A stretch of 64,000 nucleotides of DNA, taken from assembly GCA_949318235.1 (NCBI GenBank), contig OX439135.1:24640550-24704549 (forward strand), given 5' to 3'. Numbering within the stretch: the first letter of the stretch is position 1; every line of letters begins with the position of its first letter. Position numbers and translations under genes: made by a program. The notes under the pieces were generated by a model. The model was not told the origin of the DNA. It did no database searches and was given only the letters and a program-made list of their open reading frames with translations. The DNA is from Ecdyonurus torrentis. Lineage: Eukaryota > Arthropoda > Insecta > Ephemeroptera > Heptageniidae. Shown here piece after piece: positions 12,772 through 22,313 of the stretch.

Positions 12772-13205
12772 CTACTGAAATTCGCTTAGTAAGACAGGAG
12801 TGCACAAATTTAAATTATTAAAAAGTTAATGTTTTTTTTTTAACGTTGAAAAAACTCCTAAGTTAAAAACGTAAAACAAAATTGAAATAATTTTCCCTAC
12901 ACATGAAGCCACTAAATACAAAATGTACATAACATATTGCCCATGTCTATTTTTACCACTCTATAAAATAAACAATAGATAAATAAATTTCATTACTTAA
13001 CTTATGTCGCCAGAATTCACAAGATGCGATGTCAATTTTCTGGGGTTGTACACAAAAGTGGGGAAAATAAAACATATTACAAGTGTAGCATGTATGCAAA
13101 AACTGTATTAGGGGTTTGAAGCTAACAAAAATAGCAAAAAAAAAAAAAAAACTTATTTCATTATTAAAATTGACAAAACTTAAATGATTGATTAAATCCT
13201 TTTAA
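11363..13205. other. AT-rich spacer with hairpins downstream of the gene
   Basis: Contains two related hairpins with the same GAGAC loop: a 16-bp perfect stem at 12120-12155 and a 7-bp stem at 11979-11996. There is also a long AT hairpin at about 12500-12560, a (GA)n run at 12740-12769 and an A-tract near 13136-13152. No coding sequence that I can support. Confidence 0.5.
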
Positions 13206-13223
13206 TTTATTAAATCATTTATT
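13206..13223 (-). promoter_or_regulatory. Possible polyadenylation signals (two AATAAA)
   Basis: On the minus strand AATAAA occurs at 13218-13223 and again at 13206-13211, about 120-140 bases after the proposed stop codon of the five-exon gene. The position suits a 3' UTR end, but AATAAA is common by chance in sequence this AT-rich. Confidence 0.35.
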
Positions 13224-13343
13224 TTAATAGTTTTTTTTAGCTATCTTGTTCATAATTTTTAATATTTTTACAACATAAATAGTTCAGTTTTTTTCACTAT
13301 AAAAGAGAAAGAAGGGTATATTTGTATACTTTCTAATTAACAC

Positions 13344-13418
13344 TTAAAGTGGGAATAAAACTCTACACTTGAATAAATTGGACGAGTAATTTTCATTGAT
13401 GAATAGATCGTTCAGCAC
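13344..13418 (-). CDS. Proposed terminal coding exon of the repeat-protein gene
   Basis: On the minus strand a pyrimidine-rich stretch ends in TTCCCAG immediately before 13418. Reading in phase 0 from there gives 24 codons beginning Val-Leu-Asn-Asp-Leu-Phe and ending Phe-Pro-Leu before a TAA at 13346-13344. The preceding coding exon (14397-14302) also ends in phase 0, so joining them keeps the frame. Codons are less AT-biased than the surroundings. Two AATAAA signals follow within 140 bases. No family match is recognised. The exon is short and inferred from splice motifs and frame only, so it is less certain than the two exons before it. Confidence 0.5.
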   Translation of the reverse strand: MLNDLFINENYSSNLFKCRVLFPL

Positions 13419-13679
13419 CTGGGAACCGACGTGCAAAAATATAGCGAACTTTAATATTGTTTAATTAACATTACTTAGTACTTGCATTGCATTGTTATAT
13501 ATATAAAAAAAATATATATATAATATTAAAAAAATACATATATTAACTATAAAAATATTTAGTATTTTTATTATTAATAATAGCTTTTATTTATTATTTT
13601 TTAAAAAAATGTATAATTGGCTTATTATTTAAAATTATTAAATATAATTTATTTATTATATTCATATATTTTTACTTAC

Positions 13680-13743
13680 CGTGTGTTGTATGTGTATTAT
13701 GTAGCAGTGAGGACGATGGGCAGGAAGCAAGAGGTCAATTCAA
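13680..13743 (-). other. Possible cassette (poison) exon, 64 bp
   Basis: On the minus strand TTTTTGTTAG precedes 13743 and a strong donor GGTAAGT follows 13680. The 64-bp segment is GC-richer than its surroundings. It has stops in all three frames: entered in phase 0 it gives Leu-Asn-stop. If spliced in between the exons at 14302 and 13418 it would end the protein early. It could instead be a 3' UTR exon or a chance pair of splice motifs. Confidence 0.3.
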
Positions 13744-13998
13744 CTAACAAAAATAAATAAATAAATAAATAAAAAAAATCGAAACATACGTACAACTAAG
13801 AAATTGCGAAGAAATTGCGGCTGAAAAAATAATGGTTCATGAGTACTATTATTTGTTATTGTTTTAATCAGCAAGAAAGTGACAATTTTCCTATGCTTGT
13901 CAATGTTATTTACTGCTCAAGTATGGCGTTGAAGCGCAAGCTTGAATCATTGACTCAAGAAATTGAATCTTATTTTCCAATATTTTCCAATGTTTCCA

Positions 13999-14267
13999 GA
14001 GTGCCTCTGTCCTTTGGATCACTCAATAACATGGGCAGCATAGGAAAATACAAATTTTACCATGTTTAAAAATACTATATGCAATATTTTTGAAAGCATT
14101 GATGTTGTTAATGGCTTGAATTTCGCAAGTATGTAAGAAATATAATAATATAAAAAATTTGACCGATTTCACAAAGAAAATTGACAAAAACAATTCCTAT
14201 GCTGAGCACTAATAATCCGGTATGGCCTCCAAGTGCATTAAATATGACATCATGCGCATACACCCTA
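13999..14267. mobile_element. MITE family A copy in an intron
   Basis: Contains AACATGGGCAGCATAGGAAA near the left and GCGCATACACCCTA at the right. The left end is rearranged: a separate arm fragment at about 13885-13945 reads as an ATG-led frame but matches the MITE arm. The element ends 35 bases from the 14302 splice donor of the minus-strand gene. Confidence 0.7.
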
Positions 14268-14301
14268 TACTAGGGGACATTACATAACAACAATTAGTTA
14301 C

Positions 14302-14397
14302 CTTGATTAGCTTGCAAGTCTGGATAAACTGGCACACGCATTGTTTCAAATAATCCAGGCATACGTTGACCTCGTGTGGCCGGCTCATCACGCGCTC
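14302..14397 (-). CDS. 96-bp internal coding exon, repeat-protein gene
   Basis: The minus strand reads TTTTATGTTTAAG before 14397 and AAG|GTAACT at the 3' end, which fits an acceptor and a donor. Between them are exactly 32 codons with no stop, starting Glu-Arg-Val-Met-Ser-Arg-Pro-His-Glu-Val and ending Lys-Leu-Ile-Lys. It includes four cysteines and looks helical. The base composition is clearly richer in G and C than the flanking introns. The exon is phase 0 at both ends, matching the phase 0 donor of the large exon (16241) and the phase 0 acceptor at 13418. It continues the helical tail of the large exon, so the two together probably form the one folded domain of the protein. Function unknown. 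Confidence 0.7.
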
Positions 14398-14504
14398 CTT
14401 AAACATAAAATAACGGTTAACCTCAGTCCTGGAACAAACCCTTTTTTCAAAAAAAAAAAAAAAAAAAATCGTTAGATATTATTGTTATTATTATTTTTTT
14501 TTGA

Positions 14505-14878
14505 GCAGCGTACCGACCTTATATCTCAAAAACTAGAAGTGTTTTGAGTCTAAATTTGGTGTCATTGTGTAGCTAAGAGTCACACCTAACCGTGATAAAA
14601 ATTTCATGATATTTGACCTTCCCAAAAAAAAAAAAAAAAAAAAAAAAAAATATTATTGAAATTAACATTTGTCCTTATGGGCTTAAAATTTCAAAAAATC
14701 ATATAAAATTAATTTGCACGGTGACCCCCTACAAATTATTATATATTTGAAATTGTCTCAAGCTGAAGTATCATTGAGCAAAATTTATTTATTTATTTTT
14801 TGTTTTTTATTTATTTTTTTGACTAGAAAAGTTTAAGTCTAATGGCCGACGTCGGTACTATACCTATATACTCTCTTA
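14505..14878. mobile_element. TTAA-type MITE, family P1 (decayed copy)
   Basis: Matches P1 from GTACCGACCTTATATCTCAA to GCCGACGTCGGTAC, but the outer termini are degraded and A and T runs have expanded inside. Lies in the intron between 14397 and 16241. Confidence 0.7.
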
Positions 14879-15360
14879 ATCTCATTTTTACAAAATAGAA
14901 GTTCGAGTATAATTTCTTCATAATTCCCATACAATTCTCACAATTAACCATTTTTATTTGCCTTTATTTGATTTTATTTTGTAAATTTATTTATTTAATA
15001 AGAAAATACAACTATTATAAATGATCAGTTATTTTGCTACAAAAAAAAGGAAAAAAAAAAGAAGTAAAAAATTTTATTAATAATAAATATGTGTTTTGAA
15101 AATTAATATTTTGTTCACAATAATAATTTACTATAATTATATTTGTATGCATTATATTATATAAAATATATTTATTTATATTATTATATTATTTTTATAT
15201 ATTTATTTATTTAATTACTTTAAACAATCACTAAATAGCCGCATAAAAGCTGAATGTCACTTTGGCATCCCATTTGAAAATTGGAAACAGTTGTGAATGT
15301 CGTCAGTAAGATAGTAAATTATATCCAATAATAATTACATAATGGTTAATTCCTGTTCTA
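14879..15360. other. Intronic AT-rich sequence
   Basis: Low-complexity AT-rich intron sequence with TTTATTTA-type repeats. No further exon seen. Confidence 0.5.
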
Positions 15361-15664
15361 TAGGGTGGTTTCATTCATGTTAAAGTCGACGTCATAAGTG
15401 AGTACTAAATAACATGGGCCAGTATAGGAAAATGACTCATTTTGCCAGTTTAAAAATACTTCGCAATTTTTTTGAGAGCATGGATGCTGTGAACAGGTTG
15501 AATTAGTTTTTCAAGTATGTGAGAAAAATAGTAATGACCGAAAAATAGCTAATTTACCAAAGCAAATAGTCAAAAACTAGGTTTGTCCTATGCTGAGCAA
15601 TGTTATTTATTGCTCAAGAAGAGCATCAAAAAGCACTCAGAATGACGTCATGCGCAAACACCCT
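15361..15664. mobile_element. MITE family A copy in an intron
   Basis: Complete copy from TAGGGTGGTTTCATTCATG, with GTCGACGTCATAAGTGAG, to TGACGTCATGCGCAAACACCCT. Lies in the same intron of the minus-strand gene. Confidence 0.85.
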
Positions 15665-16240
15665 TGTAGGGTTGCAATCACGGTATTTTAGGCTATGAAT
15701 GGACGCAATTATCCAATTTTAAATATGTAAACTGTGGTGACCTTATTAATTAATTACAATATTTTTATGAGTCTTAAATTTCTAAATACTGATGAACTCT
15801 CAGTTAAAAGTTTACACCTCTTTAAATTTTCAATGTTAAAGATTTAAAAAATTATACTTATTTCTTATTTTATTATACATAAGGAATTTTTTCTTTCAGA
15901 TATTGAAAAAAGTGTAATTTTTGCAGCTTTATTTAATTATTATTATTAAAAGAATTTGTAACTAAAATTTAAAAATGTGTCAATATCAGGTCAAGACAAA
16001 AAAAAAAAAAAAAAAAAAAAAAAACTTTCTTTTTGTTGGTCTTAAAATTTTACACGTAGAAAAATAACTACGTAATAATTATGCTAGCTCATTTCCAGCA
16101 CAACTTGTTCAATACAGCATAATTATTTATTATTATGACATGCAGCATAAATGGCATAAATTATATTATTCTTTCCGTGTTTAAAAAAATCCTAATAATC
16201 CTAATAAAAGCCAGATAAATATTTAACAAGGTAAACTCAC

Positions 16241-18061
16241 GTCAAACAGCTGGTTCAACATGATGATCTCGCAGACTCCACGGTTCAACTTGGCGACAAC
16301 TCCTGGTCTTAATTCTGACCTGAGGATCTCCTTGAGTCCCTCAGTGACCTTGGTCTTCAGTTCAGAGGTCGGGTTACATCCAGTCCAACTTCTAGAGCGA
16401 TCTGCATTGAAATCAGCGATGTAGTTGTAGCCCTTGGTGTTAGGTGAGCTTGCGCCGGTAATATCAGCTGATCCTGCGCAGGAACAACTTGGGCCGGAAA
16501 TATCAGCTGATCCTGTGCCGGAACAACTTGGGCCGGTAATATCAGTTGATCCATTGCTGGAACTTGGGCTGGTAATATCAGCTGATCCATCGCCGGAACA
16601 ACTTGGGCCGGAAATATCAGCTGATCCAGCGCCTTTGATTTCTTCGAAGCTTGGCAATCTTTTACGAGCTTTCTTAACTCTTGTACTTGTTGGTGGTTTC
16701 ATAAGTTGAGAATCTGAAGTACTAGCGCCGGAACTGCCTGCGCCGGGAGTCAAAGTTGTGTCACTGAGATTCAAAGAGCTAGCGCCGGAAGATGTAGAGG
16801 CAACTGGCATGTTAGTACTGGTGATTGTTGATGGGTTATCATTACTGGAAGTTGAGGATTTAGTGCCGGAGTCTGCTTGAGAATTAGCGCCGGAACATGC
16901 TTGAGTGTTAGCGCTGGAAACTGCTTGAGTGTTAGCGCCGGAAACTGCTTGAGTGTGAGTGCCGAAAACTGCTTGAGTATTAGCGCCGGAATATTCTTGA
17001 GTGTTAGCACCGGAGTCTGTTTGAGAATTAGCACCGGAGTCTGCTTGAGAATTAGCGCCGGAGCCTGCTTGAGTATTAGCGCCAAAATCTGCTTGAGTGT
17101 TATTGCTGAAATATGCTTGAGTATTAGCGCCGGAGTCTGCTTGAGTATTAGCGCCAAAATCTGCTTGAGTGTTATTGCTGAAATATGCTTGAGTATTAGC
17201 GCCGGAGTCTGCTTGAGTATTAGCACCGAAAAATGCTTGAGTGTTAGCGCCGGAATATGCTGGAGTATTAGCGCCGGAAACTGCTGGAGTATAAACACCG
17301 GAAAAGAACATATCAGGATTATTATAAGGACATGAATAGAACTTCAATGTTTCCATGTTAGCGTCGGAATCCCTTGGTAAAGATGTATCCGCGCTGGAAC
17401 AATAGCTAGCCATAGTAGAGCTAGCGCCGGAGTAAGAGCTTTCCAGAGAAGTACTAGCACCGGAAAAACTTGTTATATACATACTAGGGCCGTAACAAAA
17501 GCTTTCCGTAGAAGTTTTAGCGCCGGAATAACTTCTTGCAGACGTGTTAGCGCCGGAACTAGTGCTTGCCATAAAGGTGTTAGCGCCATAAAGAGACCTT
17601 GGTATATACGAGGTCGAGCCGGACCGACTTGCAATAGCGCCGGTGATAGAACTTCCTATATTAGAAGTAGAATGTGCGCTACAAGCGCCGGACGATGCTC
17701 CAAATAATCGAGCACCATTACGGGTCAAAGTGGAAACATTTCTTGACCATAGTCGTCTTAGAGAACGTGAAGGACGTTGTTGCTTGAACTTCATCACTGT
17801 GAAGTTATCTCGATCGCCGGTACTTTGTCTCTTAGTTGAGGAGCGAGTGGACGTTTTCTTTGCTGCGCCGGTAAGCTGCAAAATAGCTGGTGCGCCGGTA
17901 GTATGTAGTGATGCGGCGGTGTGATGTAAAGCACCGGCCTCACTCTCGTTCTCTTCGCTAGCAGAGGATGATTTCTCTGCTGACCTATCCTTACTAGCGC
18001 CGGTAAGCAGTGGCGGAGCTTCAGCGCCGGTATCATCACCAAACATTAAACGTTTAGCGCA
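16241..18061 (-). CDS. Large repeat-rich exon of a minus-strand gene (607 codons)
   Basis: The only long non-simple open frame in the window. It is open over 1821 bp between an acceptor (TTTAATTTCAG before 18061) and a donor (GAC|GTGAGT after 16241), phase 0 at both ends. It therefore begins five codons before the first in-frame ATG (18046). The protein is rich in Ser, Thr, Gly, Ala and Asn and probably disordered. Residues (counted from that ATG) 1-250 carry scattered S/T-G-A motifs and a basic stretch at about 64-102. Residues 257-394 hold about 17 copies of an 8-residue repeat, S-G-A-N-T-Q-A-x. Residues 456-464 are a basic KKARKR cluster that could be a nuclear signal. Residues 472-537 are five copies of a 13-residue G-S-A-D-I-T/S-G-P repeat. 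Residues 562-603 look helical. I do not recognise the family. Nuclear or scaffold roles are guesses. Confidence 0.85.
16436..16633 (-). repeat. Coding tandem repeat, ~39 bp (13 residues) x5
   Basis: Five copies of a unit reading G-S-A-D-I-S/T-G-P-S-C-S-G-x, 12-13 residues each, inside the large exon. Copies differ by substitutions, which suggests an older array than the 24-bp one. Confidence 0.85.
16865..17278 (-). repeat. Coding tandem repeat, 24 bp (8 residues) x ~17
   Basis: Unit S-G-A-N-T-Q-A-x. A 72-bp higher-order unit (three 8-residue units, one of which has Ser-Asn-Asn in place of the Gly-Ala pair) is present twice in near-identical form at about 17085-17230, a sign of recent unequal exchange. 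Because 24 is divisible by three, other frames on both strands are also open, which explains the overlapping spurious ORFs. Confidence 0.9.
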
Positions 18062-18593
18062 CTGAAATTAAAAAAAAAGAAAAAACATTGAAATATATTT
18101 TTAACTTACTTTTTAATTTAAATTTATTTATTAAAAAATAAAAATAAAAAATGAAAGTTAAAAATAAAAGTTATCATTTATCATACAAATAAGTAAAAAC
18201 AATGAAAATCTTTACCATACTAGAATTATAATTATTTACTAAAATTTATACTATCAGGTCGATATTTTATTTTCGCTTGTTATGCATAGTGCATAGGCAT
18301 AGTTAAACAATATTGAAACAATAAAAATACGTAGTTACAAAAAAAAAAAAAAAAAAAAAAAAAGAAAAGAAAAAGAAAGAAAAAAAAAAAAAGAAAAAAA
18401 AAAGCATTGAGACAGAGAGAGAGAATTAATTGGATCATGAGCTCTTTTTTTAAGATTTCATTGAATGGTTAGTAAATTTTATGAAGTATGTTATTAAGTC
18501 ATATGCATATGATTTTATGATAAATTTATAATGAAAGAATTAATGAAGAACAGAATTTTGAATTTGAATAAAAGAAAGTATACGTTGTACGAA

Positions 18594-18628
<35 letters not shown>

Positions 18629-18658
18629 CAGAGACAGAGAATTAACTTGACAACGTAC
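18062..18658. other. Intron, A-rich, with GA/GACA tracts
   Basis: Between proposed exons 2 and 3. Contains an A-rich tract at about 18340-18405 and a GAGAGACAGAGACAGA-type tract at 18593-18640, only about 20 bases from the donor of exon 2. On the transcribed strand that tract is CU-rich. Confidence 0.5.
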
Positions 18659-18694
18659 CATTCTGTTAGATTTGGTTGAAGAATCCATCAGCAT
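18659..18694 (-). CDS. Proposed start-codon exon of the repeat-protein gene
   Basis: The whole exon is proposed as 18734-18659: TTTGTTTTCAG precedes it and ATG|GTACGT follows it on the minus strand. Coding starts at an ATG at 18694 (a second ATG two codons later has G at +4), preceded in frame by TAG. It gives 12 codons, Met-Leu-Met-Asp-Ser-Ser-Thr-Lys-Ser-Asn-Arg-Met, and ends in phase 0, exactly the phase needed to enter the large exon at 18061. The joined start then reads on through Cys-Ala-Lys-Arg-Leu-Met-Phe-Gly-Asp. Alternative: translation begins at the ATG inside the large exon (18046). Confidence 0.55.
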
Positions 18695-18734
18695 CAACTA
18701 TCTAGACCACTTGATGATAATTTCTAGAGAAAAC

Positions 18735-19496
18735 CTGAAAACAAATATTAATTGAAATGAGAATATTTAAATTATTTTGTATAAAAATCAAGTTTATCTG
18801 TTTAAAAAAATATACATATAAAAATTTTCTGTCTTAAAACACGTAAAATTATGTCAAGTATTTCTCATTGAAATTTATTCGGAATCGGTGGAGTAGTCTC
18901 ATAAATCGCAAAAAAAAAAAAAAAAAAAAAAGTTTTCCCGTAAGCGTAATGTTAACTTAGGGGACCCTAAGCTTTCTCCGCGTCTCCCCGCGCGCTAAAC
19001 TAAAGCTCCATTAAAAAACTATACATAAAAATATTTAATCTTATATTTTTCTTCTTACATGAGAAACACTATGTACTTTAAAATTATAATACCTCGCTAC
19101 AACACACTTTTTCACAGAACAATTTGAAATTAATAAAATATTAATAAATAAAGTTTTTTTTTTTTTTTTTTTTTTTTAATATTTAAAAAAAGTGATTTTT
19201 TTTTTATAAAAAAAATTTTTTAAGTACACGTAAATACGAGTACTAATAAAATACGTAATGTATGCTGCATATCTGTCATTAGAGAATAAACATAAATAAT
19301 TATACTGTAAAACAATATTTATGCTATTGTAACATAGTAAAGTTAGAGCATAATTTTATATACAATTTAATATGCAATTTAATTTTTAATTTTTATTTAT
19401 TTTTTAGAGCATAATTTTTATGCTATGTATTGTATTGTACAATTTGTGCTGAAAAAATGAGCTATAGCAAAATTAATGCGGTGCTTATGTATAAAA
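18735..19496. other. Intron 1 part, AT-rich
   Basis: Poly-A run at 18910-18931, poly-T at 19155-19177 and scattered GCATAAT/ATTATGC motifs. A short GC-richer patch at 18960-19000 has no supported function. Confidence 0.45.
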
Positions 19497-19762
19497 GTCG
19501 ACGCCATATGTGAGTACTAAATAACATGGGCTGCATAAGAAAATAACTCATTTGAAAATTTAAAAACACAAAGCAATATTTATGAGAGCATTGATGTTGT
19601 TAATATAGCTTGAATTTTAAGTATGTGAGAAAAATAATAATAACAAAACAAGTAACTGCGATTTGCTAAATAAAATATACAAAAAAAAAAAAATTGTCCC
19701 TATGCTGAGCAATGTTATTTATTACTCCAGTATGGCGTCGAAGTGCATTTCATGCACACACA
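19497..19762. mobile_element. MITE family A copy, end-eroded
   Basis: Runs from GTCGACGCCATATGTGAG to TCCAGTATGGCGTCGAAGTG. The right terminus has decayed to a CACA run. Lies tail-to-head with the next copy. Confidence 0.75.
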
Positions 19763-19771
19763 CACTAAATA

Positions 19772-20076
19772 AAGGTTGGTTTCATTCATGTTAAAGTCGA
19801 CGCCATAAGTGAGCGCTAAGTAACATTGGCCAGTATAGGAAAATAACTCATTTTGCCAGTTTAAAAATACTTGTCAATATTTTTAAGAGCATTGATGCTG
19901 TTAACAGGTTGAATTAGTACCTCAAGTATGCAAGAAAAATAATAATAAACCAAAAATAGCTAATTTTCCAAAGAAAATAGCCAAAAACTAGGTTTGTCCT
20001 ATGCTGAGCAATGTTATTCATTGCTCAAGAAGAGCATCGTAAAGCACTCAGAATGACGTCATGCGCACACACCCTA
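19772..20076. mobile_element. MITE family A copy
   Basis: Runs from GGTTTCATTCATGTTAAAGT to TGACGTCATGCGCACACACC. Nearly full length, 10 bases after the previous copy. Confidence 0.85.
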
Positions 20077-20854
20077 TAGACGCACAAAAATAACTACGTA
20101 ATAATTATGCAAGCTTATTTTCAGCATAATTTGTTCAATACAGCCTAATTTATGTTGCTTTAATTCATGCACATCATTTTTCTTGTAAATTTTTAATGAT
20201 TTTTTCATGTTTGCTTCGAGTTAATCCCTTTAAATATTACATGCGAATAATAATAATAAATGGTTTTTATTAGAGGCCAAAAAAGGTACAACCCCACTTA
20301 CATGGTCCTCTAACTTTCTTAAAAACAACATGCAATGGTCAGAGTATTTTTTCATTACATCCAAACATAATTATCAAAGGGAAATTCACATAGTAAAAGT
20401 ATACATATTCTGTAGTTAATTTTTACATATGTATAATACAGTATTAGAGAAACATAAGTTCAGTCTTTATATAAGAGAAAATTATTTATATTGTTTATTA
20501 TAACTTAATACATGCAAATGTGGAAATTCAAAATTTAGCGACAAATTTTAGTCATATTAGATTTTTTTTTTTTAAGTTAAAAATATTGTATGTATATTAT
20601 ACAAGTTAACACTTTTTTCGGAAAAAAAAATAGACAAGAAAACAATTATTCGATTTCTTTTTAAAATTAAAGTGTTTGTTTTGAAGGAAATATTGAATGT
20701 ACAAAAAATTATTTGAAAAATATAGTTATTCTTTTGACGATTTTTGGTCCAAGACGGTTATTTTCTTTGTTAATTAAGTATGTAAGTTATCATTTCCGTT
20801 TAAGTAGTTTATTGTCAGTTAAAAATAATAATAATAAAGAAAAAAAAAACTTAC

Positions 20855-21010
20855 CAACAAAAAGTGTAAATGTCGATCACGATCACTTGAGTAAACTTCA
20901 CAAAACACAAACACAAACAAAAGAGCAACAAGTTGACGTGATGACTAATGATTGACGTGGTGGACAGATCGTGTCTGATGATGTATCAACAATCATCATA
21001 GTAGCGAAAT
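20855..21010 (-). other. Proposed non-coding first exon
   Basis: The minus strand has a donor TTG|GTAAGT right after 20855, preceded by about 150 bp that is much richer in G and C than the surroundings. The only ATG-led frame is short and closes before the donor, so it would be 5' UTR. It contains two ACGTCA half sites (near 20934 and 20953). The upstream end is not defined. The plus-strand frame across this area lacks codon-like composition. Confidence 0.4.
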
Positions 21011-21105
21011 GTAGCTAGGCGGGGACTGCGCGTGCGTGGGTGTGAGAGAGACAGTGCGCAAGATCAAGCCAAGTCACATGGGCAAATCTGTCATGTCTCA
21101 TTGGT
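21011..21105 (-). promoter_or_regulatory. Candidate promoter of the repeat-protein gene
   Basis: Reading the minus strand, a CCAAT box (about 21097-21101) is followed by a GC-rich stretch with CACGCACGCGCAGTCCCCGC (about 21018-21040). These lie just upstream of the proposed first exon. No TATA box at a fixed distance was seen. This is one of the few CpG-rich unique stretches in the window. Confidence 0.35.
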
Positions 21106-21180
21106 CATACCCCCAAGCAGTAGCTGTGTCTGTATACTGCATACCAACTTTGTCATAACTACTGACGGGGCATTTTTATA

Positions 21181-21496
21181 TAGGGTGTGTGCGCATGACG
21201 TCATTCAGAATGCTTTTCGATGCTCTTCTTGAAAAATGAATAACATTGCTCAGCATAAGACAAACGTACTTTTTGGCTATTTTCATTGATAAATTAGCTA
21301 TTTTTTGGTCATTATTATTTTTCGTGTATACTTGAGATACTAATTCAACCTGTTAACAACATCAATGCTCTCAAAAATATTGGAAAGTATTTTTAAACTG
21401 GCAAAATGTGCTATTTTCCTATACTGGTCAATGTTATTTAGTACTCACTTATAACGTCGATTTCAACCAGACTTTAACATGAATGAAACCACCCTA
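21181..21496. mobile_element. MITE family A copy (complete)
   Basis: TAGGGTGTGTGCGCATGACG to GAATGAAACCACCCTA, about 316 bp, one of the best-preserved copies. Sits about 80 bp upstream of the candidate promoter and brings a TGACGTCA site near 21197. Confidence 0.9.
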
Positions 21497-22245
21497 AATT
21501 GCAATGTACAATTTCTAGACTTTTTTAATTTTTTTTTTTTTTTTTTTTTAATGCAAATATCTTTATTTATTTCTTTCATGCTACACTCATAATATACAAT
21601 ATTGCATATCAGGGGTAAAAAGACAGAAAATGCATAATATACTTATTAGTTTAAAATTAATTGTTGTAACAATTGATATTAATTATAAAATTAATAATTT
21701 AATTTTTTATTTATATATTGTTACTATGTTATGCAGTACTTGTGACTTGTGGCTGAATAAATAAATATTTTTGAATTAATTTAACGTAAAAAAATAATAA
21801 AACAGTAGAACCACACGGTACGGTCATGAAATGCATCTCAATTTTGAAATAAAAGAAGATAAGAAAAATTACGTTATTAAATTATAAGAATGTTAAAATA
21901 CTATTATTTAAGCTGTAATTAAAGATATACGTGATAATTATCTTTTATTTCAATAACTTTAAGTAACATTTGCATTATTGTGCAATGCAATGATAAAAAA
22001 AGTTCACCCCTTAAAATATATATTTTAGGCAACCTGCGTGACATGTGTGACCACAAATTTGTCTAATCTACAGGATAAAATATGTTTTATATTTGATAAC
22101 AATGATCACTTACTGTACTGCATTGTTTACAACTTAATACGGTTTATAAGTTGCTACGTGGTGTATGTGGCCAATCACAGAGGGCGCGGGAAAATTTAAA
22201 ATACTTATTGTTTTCTGTTCTTTAGTGTTGCGGGACAATTTCTAA

Positions 22246-22313
<68 letters not shown>

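Larger units (their letters stand above)
13206..21040 (-). other. Gene model: five exons, ~675-residue repeat protein
   Basis: Proposed transcript on the minus strand: exon 1 about 21010 to 20855 (non-coding), exon 2 18734-18659 (start codon), exon 3 18061-16241, exon 4 14397-14302, exon 5 from 13418 (stop at 13344), poly-A near 13206. Coding parts are 12, 607, 32 and 24 codons. Every coding junction is phase 0, and the frame stays open across all of them, which is the main support. Introns are about 2.1, 0.6, 1.8 and 0.9 kb. They contain MITE A and P1 copies and a 64-bp candidate poison exon. The model comes from reading splice motifs by eye; no transcript evidence is available. Confidence 0.55.

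Noticed and set aside
13839..14069. Plus-strand frame beginning Met-Ala-Leu-Lys-Arg-Lys
   Set aside because: The ATG region (CAAGTATGGCGTTGAAGCGC) and the end match arms of MITE family A, so the frame is transposon-derived.
16771..17335. Overlapping frames on both strands within the large exon
   Set aside because: By-products of a 24-bp repeat. Only the frame bounded by splice sites extends through the non-repeated ends of the exon.
20713..20955. 80-codon plus-strand frame
   Set aside because: AT-rich and Asn/Lys-rich with no splice or start support. The GC-richer part fits better as a minus-strand non-coding exon.
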